NCBI RefSeq assembly: GCF_047654785.1
Contig: NZ_JASGKQ010000003.1
Coordinates: 310,001 to 374,000, forward strand
Direction of reading: 5' to 3'
DNA from: Pelomonas sp047654785
Lineage (GTDB): Bacteria; Pseudomonadota; Gammaproteobacteria; Burkholderiales; Burkholderiaceae_C
DNA: 64,000 nt
Under the pieces are notes generated by a model. That model was not told the DNA's origin. It worked only from the letters and a program-made list of their open reading frames with translations, and did no database searches. The number at the start of each line of letters is the position of its first letter. The stretch's first letter is position 1. The position numbers and the translations under genes are program-made. Shown piece after piece: positions 15,468 through 23,220 of this stretch.

Positions 15468-16837
15468 GGCGGCTGCACGCGCCGCTGGCCTGGGTCGGCG
15501 GCCGCTGGCAGCGCGACGTGCTGCTCACCGTCGATGCCACCGGCCACTGGGCCGGGGTCAGCCCCGGCCAGCCCGCGCCGGCCGACGCCGAGGCGCTGGC
15601 CGGGCCGGTCCTCCCCGGCCTCGTCGATGCGCACAGCCATGCCTTCCAGCGCGCCTTCGTCGGCCTGGCCGAGACGCGCGCCGCCGGGCAGGACGACTTC
15701 TGGAGCTGGCGCGACCGCATGTACGCGCTGGCGCTGCGCATCTCGCCGCAGCAGCTGCGCGCCGTGGCCGGCCAGCTCTACGCCGAGCTGCTGCGCGGCG
15801 GCTACACGCAGGTGTGCGAGTTCCACTACCTGCACCACCCGGCGCGGGGCGAGCGCTTCGGCGACGAGCTGGACATGGCCTGGGCGCTCGCCGGGGCCGC
15901 CCAGGACGTGGGCCTGGGCCTGACGCTGCTGCCGGTGGTCTACACGCGCAGCGGCTTCGGCGCCGCCGGGCTGCGCCCCGACCAGCACCGCTTCGCGGCG
16001 GATGCCGACTGGGCCTGGCGCGCCTGCCAGCGCATCCGCGCCGCCGGCCTGCCGCGCGTGACCGCCGGCGTGGCGCTGCACTCGCTGCGCGGCGCGTCGC
16101 CGGACGACATCGCGCGGCTGCACCGCCTCGTGGGCGACACCGACCTGCCCGTCCACATCCATGTGGCCGAGCAGACGGCCGAGGTGGCCGACTGCCTGGC
16201 CGCCACCGGCCAGCGGCCGCTGCAGTGGCTGGCCGCGTCCGGCCGGCTGGACCCGCGCTGGCAGCTGGTGCATGCCACGCATGCGCAGCACGACGAGATC
16301 GAGGCCGTGGCGCGCAGCGGCGCCGGCCTGGTGCTGTGCCCCGGCACCGAGGCCAACCTGGGCGACGGTCTGGCCGACCTGCCCGGCTGGCTGCGGCACG
16401 GCGTGCCGCTGGCCGTGGGCTCCGACAGCCAGGTCACGCGCGGCTGGGTGGAGGAGCTGCGCTGGCTGGAGTACGGCCAGCGGCTGGCGCTGCGGCAGCG
16501 CAATGTCGCCGCGGCGCCGGGCGTGCAGCCGTCCAGCGCGGCGCGGCTGTTCGACGCGGCGGTGCGCGGCGGCGCCCGCGCGGCCGGCTTTGCGGCCTGG
16601 GGCCTGGTGCCCGGCGCGCGCGCCGACGCGCTGGTGCTCGACCGCCAGGCTGACGGCCTGCGCGGCCTGCCGGACGAGGCGCTGCTGGACGCCGTGGTGT
16701 TCGGCAGCCACGGCGCGCCGTGGCAGTCCGTCTGGGTGGCCGGCCGGGCGCTGCCCCGGCGCGCGCCGCAGCGCGTGGGCGAGGCCTTCGAGCAGGCGAT
16801 GCGCGAGCTCTGGACGCCCGGGCTCAGCCCAGGGTGA
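15464..16837 (+). CDS. hutF: formimidoylglutamate deiminase
   Basis: A 457-residue amidohydrolase that deiminates N-formimino-L-glutamate to N-formyl-L-glutamate and ammonia. Metal-binding residues: LPGLVDAHSHAFQRAFVGLAE (HxH), VHIHVAEQTAEV (His), VHATHAQHDEI (His) and AVGSDSQVTRGWVEELRWLEY (Asp). The start ATG overlaps the hutG stop. It is the last gene of the rightward arm. Its 3' end overlaps the convergent asparaginase gene by 14 bases, leaving no room for a terminator between them. Confidence 0.94.
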   Translation: MRRLHAPLAWVGGRWQRDVLLTVDATGHWAGVSPGQPAPADAEALAGPVLPGLVDAHSHAFQRAFVGLAETRAAGQDDFWSWRDRMYALALRISPQQLRAVAGQLYAELLRGGYTQVCEFHYLHHPARGERFGDELDMAWALAGAAQDVGLGLTLLPVVYTRSGFGAAGLRPDQHRFAADADWAWRACQRIRAAGLPRVTAGVALHSLRGASPDDIARLHRLVGDTDLPVHIHVAEQTAEVADCLAATGQRPLQWLAASGRLDPRWQLVHATHAQHDEIEAVARSGAGLVLCPGTEANLGDGLADLPGWLRHGVPLAVGSDSQVTRGWVEELRWLEYGQRLALRQRNVAAAPGVQPSSAARLFDAAVRGGARAAGFAAWGLVPGARADALVLDRQADGLRGLPDEALLDAVVFGSHGAPWQSVWVAGRALPRRAPQRVGEAFEQAMRELWTPGLSPG

Positions 16838-17843
16838 ACGCCGGGCGCAGCGCGCCCACCTCGGTGCCGCGCCAGTTGCGCAGCACGGCGTGGCTGGCGG
16901 CCCGCAGCACCTCGTGCCCGCTGCGCAGCAGCGCCTGTGCCACCGTGGCCATCGCCGCCTCGGCGGCGCGGGCGGCGCCGTCGTCGATCTTCAGCGCCAC
17001 GCCCAGGCCCAGCTCGGGCAGCGCCGCGCAGTACATGCCTTCCGCGCCGATCTTGCAGAACAGCCGCTCGCCGAAGGCGGTGGCCACGCGGGTGTCGAAG
17101 CGGTCGCTGCCGGCCACCATGAACGGCGCGGCGGCCACGGCCCGGCGCAGCCGGCGGGCGGCGCGGGCGTGGGCGTCCGGCAGGCCCTGGCCGGTGCCGG
17201 CGCGCGCGAAGGCCAGCGCCAGCGCGCGCAGCGGCAGCGCGAAGGTCGGGATGGAGCAGCCGTCGGTGCCGCGCGGCGCGCGCTCCACGTCCACGCCGGT
17301 GGCCAGCGACAGCGCGGCCGACACCTCGCGCATGACCGGGTGCGCCGCCGCCACGTAGCCGCGCGCGAACGCGGCCGGCTCGGCGCCCGCAGCGCGCGCC
17401 ATCAGGCAGGCCACGCAGACGAAGCCGGCGTGCTTGCCCGAGCAGTTGTTGTGCAGCGGCGTGACGGCCTCGCCGCGCGCGGCCATCGCGCGCAGCACCG
17501 GCTCGCGGCCGGGCCACTGGGTGCCGCACTCCAGCGCGTCGGCCGTCAGGCCGAGCCGGGCCAGCAGGCCGGCGGCGGTGGCCACGTGGGCGGGCTCGCC
17601 GCTGTGCGACGCGCAGGCCAGCGCCAGCTCGGCGTCGTCCAGGCCGAAGGCGTCGGCCGCGCCGCCGGCCACCAGCGGCAGCGCCTGCAGCAGCTTGACG
17701 GCGGAGCGCGGGAACACCGGGCGGTCGATGTCGCCCAGCGCGGTGTGCACGGCGCCGGCCGCATCGACGATGGCCAGCGCCCCGGTGTGGCGCGACTCGA
17801 CGGTGCCGCCGCGCAGCACCTCCACCAGCACGGGGCTCGTCAC
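16824..17843 (-). CDS. asparaginase (Rhizobium etli/ReAV-type family)
   Basis: A 339-residue protein of the asparaginase II family typified by R. etli ReAV, not the E. coli AnsB fold. Visible family blocks: PVFPRSAVKLLQALPLV, ACASHSGEPAHV, LHNNCSGKHAGFVC and PRGTDGCSIPTFALPL; the SxxK pair within PRSAVK is typical of the serine beta-lactamase-like active site. It probably hydrolyses asparagine to aspartate in the cytoplasm. I chose the GTG at 17843 because it overlaps the stop of the upstream M13 peptidase gene (GTGA); another GTG lies one codon upstream. Tail-to-tail with hutF. Confidence 0.85.
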   Translation of the reverse strand: MTSPVLVEVLRGGTVESRHTGALAIVDAAGAVHTALGDIDRPVFPRSAVKLLQALPLVAGGAADAFGLDDAELALACASHSGEPAHVATAAGLLARLGLTADALECGTQWPGREPVLRAMAARGEAVTPLHNNCSGKHAGFVCVACLMARAAGAEPAAFARGYVAAAHPVMREVSAALSLATGVDVERAPRGTDGCSIPTFALPLRALALAFARAGTGQGLPDAHARAARRLRRAVAAAPFMVAGSDRFDTRVATAFGERLFCKIGAEGMYCAALPELGLGVALKIDDGAARAAEAAMATVAQALLRSGHEVLRAASHAVLRNWRGTEVGALRPAFTLG

Positions 17844-19870
17844 CACACCGTCAGCGGGTCCGCCGCCACCATCGCGCTGCCCGGCTTGCAGCTGAAGGCC
17901 TGCGCGAAATAGGGCGAGTTGCTCATCGGCGTGAGCACGCGGTAGCGGGCCGGCGAGTGCGAGTCGGTGCGCAGCTGGTTGATGAGGAACTCGGTGCGCA
18001 CCTTGGTGCGCCAGACCAGGGCGTTGCTGAGGAAGAAGCGCTGCGCCGGGGTGTAGCCGTCCAGCTTCTTGCCGGCGCCGCCGCTGCGCTCGAGCGCCTG
18101 CTGCAGGCCTTCGTAGGCGATGGCCAGGCCCGAGACGTCCGAGATGTTCTCGCCCAGCGTCAGGCGGCCGTTGATGGTGTGGCCGGGCAGCGGCGAGATG
18201 GCGCCGTAGCGCTCGGCCACCTTGTCGGCGCGCGCCTGGTAGCCGGCGGCGTCGGCGGGCGTCCACCAGTCGGCCAGCGAGCCGCCGGCGTCGAAGTTGC
18301 GGCCGCTGTCGTCGAAGTGGTGCGTGATCTCGTGGCCGATGACCATGCCGATGCCGCCGTAGTTGACCGCGTCGTCGGCCCGGGCGTCGAAGAACGGCGG
18401 CTGCAGGATGCCGGCGGGGAAGATGATCTGGTTGAGCCCGCCCGCGAACGCGTTGACGATGTGCGGGCTGGTGCGCCAGCGGCCGCGCTCGACGGGCGCG
18501 TCCAGGTCGCGGGCCAGCCGGTCGCTGTGCCACAGCGCGGCGCGCAGCCAGTTGCCGGCGTAGTCGGTGGCGCTGATCTGCAGGCCCTCGTACTGCGGCC
18601 ATTGGTCGGGCGCGCCGATCATGGGCTGCATGCGGGCCAGCTTGTCCAGCGCGCGCGCCTTGGTGGCGGGCGTCATCCAGTCCAGCCGCTCGATGCGCGC
18701 CTTCATGGCGCCGCGGATGTCCTCGACGAGCCGCAGCGAGCGCCGCTGCGCCTCCGGCGAGAAGGCGCGGGCGACGAACAGCTCGCCCAGCGCCAGCGCC
18801 ACCGGCTCGTTGCCGTAGTTGCCGCCGATCTGGCGGATCACCTCCTCGTTGCGCGGCGGCGGCGCCTGCAGGCCGGTCAGGGCCTTGCCGCGGTATTCGA
18901 AGGACGCCGTCGAGAACGCCTTGGGCAGGCGCGGCGCGGCGGCGTCGAGCACGCGCAGCGCGAGGTACTGGCGCCAGGTGGGCAGCGGCGCGTCGGCGGC
19001 GAGCTGGGCCACGTGCGCGAGGAACTCCGGCTGGCCGGCGATGAGGCGCTGCGGCGCCTTGGCGCCGGCCGTCAGCACGGCGAGGTAGGCGGGCCAGTCC
19101 AGCCCCGGCGCGGCGGCGGCCAGCTCGGCCGGGGTCATCGGGTTGTAGTTGGCGTTGGGGTCGCGCAGCTTGGCGCGCGGGCGCGTGGCGCCGGCCAGCC
19201 GCGTCTCGAACTGGTGCAGCGCGTCCAGCTCGCCGCCCGTGGCCGGGCGGCCGGCGGCGGCCAGCAGCGCGCCGGCGTAGCGGCGGTAGGCGGCCAGGAC
19301 GGTGCGGGTGCGCTCGTCGCTGCGGAAGTAGTCGTCCCGGTCCGGCAGGCCCAGGCCCGACTGCGACAGGCCCAGCACGTTGCGTCGCGTGTCCTTGCGG
19401 TCCGGCTGCACGGCCCAGCCCAGCGGCGCGGCCACGCCGCTGCGGTTCAGCAGCGCCAGCAGCGCGGGCAGGTCCTCACGGCGCTGCAGCGCGTCGATGC
19501 GGTTCAGCAGCGGCGCGATGGCGGTCAGGCCGCGCGCCTCGATGGCGGCCTCGTCCATGCCGCTGGCGTAGTAGGCGGCGATCAGCTTGAGGCCGGGCGT
19601 GGTCTGCAGCGCGGGCTGGTCGGCCAGCGCCTTGAGGGCCTGGTTCAGCAGCGCGTCGTTGGCCTGGCGCAGCTGCTCGAAGCTGCCGATGCGCGCGCGG
19701 CTGGCGGGCAGCTCGGTGGCGGCTTCCCAGTTGGCGTTGACGAAGGCGTAGAAGTCGTCGCAGGGCGAGACGGTCTTGGACAGGCCGGCGAGGTCCAGCG
19801 CCGGGGCGGCGGTGGCCAGGCCGAACAGGGCGGCCGCGGCGGCCAGGCGGTGACGGAGGAGGCGGGGCAT
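17840..19870 (-). CDS. M13-family zinc metallopeptidase (neprilysin/PepO-like)
   Basis: A 676-residue exported peptidase with a signal peptide (residues 1-24). The mature N-terminus SPCDDFYAFVNANWE is the M13 signature. VIGHEITHHFDDSGRNFD carries the zinc motif HEITH at residues 513-517, and ENISDVSGLAIAYEG gives the third zinc ligand (Glu). FAGGLNQIIFPAGILQPPFF and the C-terminal YRVLTPMSNSPYFAQAF are also conserved. M13 enzymes cleave oligopeptides in the periplasm. Normal length. The downstream asparaginase gene overlaps it by four bases, so they likely share a transcript. Confidence 0.92.
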   Translation of the reverse strand: MPRLLRHRLAAAAALFGLATAAPALDLAGLSKTVSPCDDFYAFVNANWEAATELPASRARIGSFEQLRQANDALLNQALKALADQPALQTTPGLKLIAAYYASGMDEAAIEARGLTAIAPLLNRIDALQRREDLPALLALLNRSGVAAPLGWAVQPDRKDTRRNVLGLSQSGLGLPDRDDYFRSDERTRTVLAAYRRYAGALLAAAGRPATGGELDALHQFETRLAGATRPRAKLRDPNANYNPMTPAELAAAAPGLDWPAYLAVLTAGAKAPQRLIAGQPEFLAHVAQLAADAPLPTWRQYLALRVLDAAAPRLPKAFSTASFEYRGKALTGLQAPPPRNEEVIRQIGGNYGNEPVALALGELFVARAFSPEAQRRSLRLVEDIRGAMKARIERLDWMTPATKARALDKLARMQPMIGAPDQWPQYEGLQISATDYAGNWLRAALWHSDRLARDLDAPVERGRWRTSPHIVNAFAGGLNQIIFPAGILQPPFFDARADDAVNYGGIGMVIGHEITHHFDDSGRNFDAGGSLADWWTPADAAGYQARADKVAERYGAISPLPGHTINGRLTLGENISDVSGLAIAYEGLQQALERSGGAGKKLDGYTPAQRFFLSNALVWRTKVRTEFLINQLRTDSHSPARYRVLTPMSNSPYFAQAFSCKPGSAMVAADPLTVW

Positions 19871-19959
19871 GGGTCTGCAGGGCTGAAAAGCCCCGATTAG
19901 AGCGCCCGCCGCGCCCGCCGGCCGGAAAGCGGGGCGTGCGGCCCGCCTACACTGGCGCC

Positions 19960-20352
19960 ATGCCCGCCCCGACCGACCTCACCGTCCACCAGCAATCCCG
20001 CGTGCTGGAAATCGGCTTCGACGACGGCGCGCGCTTCCGCATCCCGTTCGAGCTGATGCGCGTCTACAGCCCCTCCGCCGAGGTGATGGGCCACGGCCCG
20101 GGCCAGGAGGTGCTGCAAACCGGCAAGCGCGACGTGCTGGTCACCGCGCTGGAGCCGGTGGGCCACTACGCGGTGCGCCCCGAGTTCTCCGATGGCCACG
20201 CCAGCGGCCTGTTCGCCTGGGACTATCTCTACAAGCTCGGCAGCCAGCAGGACGCGCTCTGGCGCGACTACGAGGCCCGCCTGGCCGCCGCCGGCAAGGG
20301 GCGCGACGACCCGATGCCGGTGAAGTCGGGCGGGTCCTGCCATTCGCATTGA
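19960..20352 (+). CDS. DUF971 (gamma-butyrobetaine hydroxylase-like N-terminal) protein
   Basis: A 130-residue protein made of the DUF971 domain, found alone in bacteria and at the N-terminus of gamma-butyrobetaine hydroxylase in eukaryotes. The core LEIGFDDGARFRIPFELMRVYSPSAEVMGHG and the later ALEPVGHYAVRPEFSDGHASGLFAWDYL are typical. Its function is not known; it has been linked to Fe-S protein maturation in genomic context. A TACACT -10 lies just before the ATG. It sits upstream of ubiE, as is common in Betaproteobacteria. The C-terminus ends GGSCHSH. Confidence 0.85.
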   Translation: MPAPTDLTVHQQSRVLEIGFDDGARFRIPFELMRVYSPSAEVMGHGPGQEVLQTGKRDVLVTALEPVGHYAVRPEFSDGHASGLFAWDYLYKLGSQQDALWRDYEARLAAAGKGRDDPMPVKSGGSCHSH

Positions 20353-20377
20353 GCCATGACCACCATCATTCCAGCCC

Positions 20378-20421
20378 GCCCGCGGGCCGAGCGCCGGGCC
20401 GCCGCCACGCCGGCCGAGGGG
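20378..20421 (-). repeat. interspersed repeat copy 4, between DUF971 and ubiE
   Basis: On the minus strand this reads CCCCTCGGCC, then GCGGCCCGGCGCTCGG and CCCGC. The right part (20382-20402) is identical over 21 bases to 5518-5538. It fills most of the 74-base gap between the two genes. Confidence 0.65.
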
Positions 20422-20426
20422 CGCCC

Positions 20427-21158
20427 ATGAGTCAAACCCATTTCGGCTTCCAGCAGGTCGACGAACAGGAGAAGGCCGGCAAGGTGCGCGGCGTGTTCGA
20501 TTCCGTCGCGTCCAAGTACGACTTGATGAACGACCTGATGTCCGCCGGCCTGCACCGGGCCTGGAAGGCCTACACGGTGCAGGTGGCCAACCTGAAGCCG
20601 GGCGAGCGCGTGCTGGACATCGCCGGCGGCACCGGCGACCTGGCGCGCGCCTTCGCCCGCAAGGTGGGCGAGACGGGCGTCGTCGTGCACACCGACATCA
20701 ACGAGGCCATGCTGCGCCAGGGCCGCGACCGGCTGCTGGACGAGGGCCTGATCCTGCCCACCAGCCTGGCCGACGCCGAGAAGCTGCCGTTCCAGAGCGA
20801 GCGCTTCGACCTCGTCAGCGTCGCCTTCGGGCTGCGCAACATGACGCACAAGGACCAGGCGCTGGCCGAGATGTGCCGGGTGCTCAAGCCCGGCGGCCGG
20901 CTGCTGGTGCTGGAGTTCTCCAAGATCGCCGAGCCGCTGAGAAAGCCCTACGACTGGTACTCCTTCAACATCCTGCCCCGGCTGGGCTCGCTGTTCGCGG
21001 GCGACGCCGACAGCTACCGCTACCTCGCCGAGTCCATCCGCATGCACCCGGACCAGGCGACGCTGAAGGCCATGATGAAGGCGGCCGGCTTCGGCCACGT
21101 GGACGTGCACAACCTGAGCGCCGGCCTGGTGGCGCTGCACGCCGGCATCAAATGCTGA
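20427..21158 (+). CDS. ubiE: ubiquinone/menaquinone biosynthesis C-methyltransferase
   Basis: A 243-residue SAM-dependent C-methyltransferase acting on the demethylated benzoquinol ring late in ubiquinone synthesis. VFDSVASKYDLMNDLMSAGLHRAWK is the UbiE signature; VLDIAGGTGDLA is the SAM-binding glycine loop, and RVLKPGGRLLVLEFSK and the C-terminal GGLVALHAGIK-type ending (here SAGLVALHAGIKC) are diagnostic. The ATG at 20427 gives the standard N-terminus. In related genomes ubiJ and ubiB follow closely; here they lie about 34.6 kb away, beyond the exopolysaccharide locus. Confidence 0.95.
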   Translation: MSQTHFGFQQVDEQEKAGKVRGVFDSVASKYDLMNDLMSAGLHRAWKAYTVQVANLKPGERVLDIAGGTGDLARAFARKVGETGVVVHTDINEAMLRQGRDRLLDEGLILPTSLADAEKLPFQSERFDLVSVAFGLRNMTHKDQALAEMCRVLKPGGRLLVLEFSKIAEPLRKPYDWYSFNILPRLGSLFAGDADSYRYLAESIRMHPDQATLKAMMKAAGFGHVDVHNLSAGLVALHAGIKC

Positions 21159-21189
21159 CGCCGTGAGCCGGCCCTGAGCCGCGCGCCGG

Positions 21190-21218
21190 CCGCACCCCCC
21201 AAGAACGCGGGGGTGCGG
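21190..21218 (+). terminator. strong hairpin after ubiE
   Basis: A perfect 10-base stem CCGCACCCCC (21190-21199) and GGGGGTGCGG (21209-21218), 31 bases after the ubiE stop. No T tract follows, so termination by it alone is uncertain. Its right arm touches the promoter-like element that follows, and its C/G-run layout resembles the dyad at 44483-44509. Confidence 0.45.
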
Positions 21219-21244
21219 GAACTTGTCCCTTGAAACGGCTCTAA
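21218..21244 (+). promoter_or_regulatory. possible ECF/sigma-E-type promoter before epsD
   Basis: GGAACTT at 21218-21224 is followed after 15 bases by TCTAA at 21240-21244. This resembles extracytoplasmic-function sigma-E promoters (GGAACTT, spacer of 15-17, TCTRA). It lies 121 bases before epsD. A sigma-70-like TACACT at 21307-21312 lies closer to the gene and is an alternative. Confidence 0.4.
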
Positions 21245-21365
21245 CCGCTGGTCAATCCGACCCCCCGGGAGGGCCGGGCGGCCGCAGATGCGTCATGCCC
21301 GGCCGCTACACTCCCGGGTTCCCTGGGCTGGACGCCCTTCTACGCACGACAAGGACCTCGAAAAG

Positions 21366-22334
21366 ATGGCAAAGCGACTGATCAACCCCCGCGCTTCGCT
21401 GCTGGCCGCCGTCGCGGCCGCCGCGCTGCTCGCGGCCTGCGGTGGTGACAAGGGCGAGAAGGCTTCCCAGACGGCCGCCAAGGTCAACAAGGAAGAGATC
21501 ACCGTCCACCAGATCAACTTCGTGCTGCAGCGCCAGCCCGGCCTCAAGCCCGAGCAGGCCGAGGCCGCCGGCCGCCAGGTGCTGGAGCGCCTGATCGACC
21601 AGGAACTGGCCGTGCAGAAGGCCGAGGAGCAGAAGCTCGACCGCGACCCGCGCGTGGTGCAGCAGATCGAGGCCGCCAAGCGCGAGATCATCGCCCGGGC
21701 CTATGTCGAGCGCGTCGGCGAGAGCGTGGCCAAGCCGAGCAACGAGGAAATCGCCAAGTACTACGCCGACAAGCCGGCACTGTTCAAGGACCGCCGCATC
21801 TACAGCCTGCAGGAGCTGCAGATCGAGGCCCGGCCCGAGCAGGCCGGCGCCATCCGCGCCAAGCTCGCCGAGGCCAAGAACCTGGCCGAGTTCGTCGAGT
21901 TCCTGAAGGCGGGCGACTACCGCTTCAACGGCAACCAGGCCGTGCGCGCCGCCGAGCAGCTGCCGCTGGCCAACCTGGACGCCATCGCCAAGATGAAGGA
22001 CGGCGACTCAGTCGTCAGCGCCAGCCCCGCCGGGCTGACCGTGCTCACCCTCGTCGGCTCGCGCAGCCAGCCCGTGGACGAAGCCCGCGCCCGCCCGGCC
22101 ATCGAGGCCTTCCTGATGAATCAGCGCAAGGCCGAAGTGGTGCAGAAGGACCTGAAGGCGCTGCGCGAAAGCTCCAAGATCGAATACGTCGGCAAGTTCG
22201 CCGAGCCGGCCCCGGCCGCCGCCAGCGCGCCGGCCCTGGAGTCGGTGCCTGCCGCCGAACCGGCCGCGCCCGCCGCCCCGGCGGCCAGTGGCCTGGATCC
22301 TGCTTCCATCTCCAAGGGCATGGGCCTGAAATGA
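21366..22334 (+). CDS. epsD: EpsD-family peptidyl-prolyl cis-trans isomerase lipoprotein
   Basis: A 322-residue lipoprotein. The lipobox LLAAC places the acylated Cys at residue 25. The middle has the SurA/PpiD-like N-terminal helix block ITVHQINFVLQRQPGLKPEQAEAAGRQVLERLIDQELAVQKAEEQ, here given in outline (residues about 44-90), followed by a parvulin-like region. The C-terminus is Ala/Pro-rich and low in complexity. EpsD proteins occur only beside exosortase-type exopolysaccharide genes and probably help fold export components. It is the first gene of the rightward eps operon, and its stop overlaps the epsE ATG. Confidence 0.85.
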   Translation: MAKRLINPRASLLAAVAAAALLAACGGDKGEKASQTAAKVNKEEITVHQINFVLQRQPGLKPEQAEAAGRQVLERLIDQELAVQKAEEQKLDRDPRVVQQIEAAKREIIARAYVERVGESVAKPSNEEIAKYYADKPALFKDRRIYSLQELQIEARPEQAGAIRAKLAEAKNLAEFVEFLKAGDYRFNGNQAVRAAEQLPLANLDAIAKMKDGDSVVSASPAGLTVLTLVGSRSQPVDEARARPAIEAFLMNQRKAEVVQKDLKALRESSKIEYVGKFAEPAPAAASAPALESVPAAEPAAPAAPAASGLDPASISKGMGLK

Positions 22335-23176
22335 TGAAGATGCGTCTGAATTCCCTCCTCCTCGCCGCCTCGCTGGGCCTGGCTTCCCTCGCCGCCCACG
22401 CGCAGGCACCCGCCGCTGCGGCAGCGGCCCCGGCCGTGTCGCCGGAATACCGGCTGGGCGCCGGCGACGTGATTCGCATCGTCGTCTACCAGAACCCCGA
22501 CCTGACGCTGGAGACCCGCGTCTCCGAGACCGGCGTCATCAGCTTCCCGCTGCTGGGCAACATCCGCATCGGCGGGCTGGGCGTCAGCGCCGCCGAGAAG
22601 CTGATCGCCGACGGCCTGAAGAACGGCAACTTCGTGAAGGCGCCGCAGGTCACGCTCGCGCTGCTGCAGGTCAAGGGCAACCAGGCCAGCGTGCTCGGCC
22701 AGGTCAACCGCCCGGGGCGCTACCCCATCGAGACCGCGGACATGCGGCTGACCGACCTGCTGGCCTACGCGGGCGGCGTCGCCAGCAGCGGCGGCGACCA
22801 GCTGGTGCTGACCGGCATGCGCAACGGCAAGCCGATGCGCATGGAAATCGACCTGCCCAGCGTGTTCGGCCCCAACGGCGACCAGGGCCGCATCAACGAC
22901 GTGCTGATCCAGAACGGCGACGTGCTGTGGGTGGACCGCGCACCGCTGGTCTACATCTACGGCGAAGTGCAGCGCCCCGGCCCGATGCGGCTGGAGCGCG
23001 GCATGACGCTGATGCAGGTGCTGGCGTCCGGCGGCGGCCTGAACCAGCGCGGCACCGAGCGCGGCATCCGGTTGCACCGCAAGGGCGGCGACGGCAAGGT
23101 GCAGGTCCTGCAGCCGGCGATGGACGATGGCGTCAAGGATGGCGACGTGGTGTACGTCAAGGAAAGCTTGTTCTGA
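22331..23176 (+). CDS. epsE: polysaccharide export outer-membrane protein EpsE (Wza-like)
   Basis: A 281-residue exported protein with a signal peptide ending AHAQ (residues 1-25). It lacks a lipobox. The polysaccharide export domain starts at YRLGAGDVIRIVVYQNPDL (about residues 39-57), and two SLBB-type domains follow (VLGQVNRPGRYPI; IYGEVQRPGPMRLERGMTLMQVL). These proteins form the periplasmic/outer-membrane channel for the polymer. It overlaps epsD, and a 44-base gap separates it from epsF, after which base composition becomes less GC-rich. Confidence 0.9.
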   Translation: MMKMRLNSLLLAASLGLASLAAHAQAPAAAAAAPAVSPEYRLGAGDVIRIVVYQNPDLTLETRVSETGVISFPLLGNIRIGGLGVSAAEKLIADGLKNGNFVKAPQVTLALLQVKGNQASVLGQVNRPGRYPIETADMRLTDLLAYAGGVASSGGDQLVLTGMRNGKPMRMEIDLPSVFGPNGDQGRINDVLIQNGDVLWVDRAPLVYIYGEVQRPGPMRLERGMTLMQVLASGGGLNQRGTERGIRLHRKGGDGKVQVLQPAMDDGVKDGDVVYVKESLF

Positions 23177-23220
23177 ACGAGCTGCACTTGGCTGCGGCCA
23201 ATGGAATGAAGGGTTTTTGA

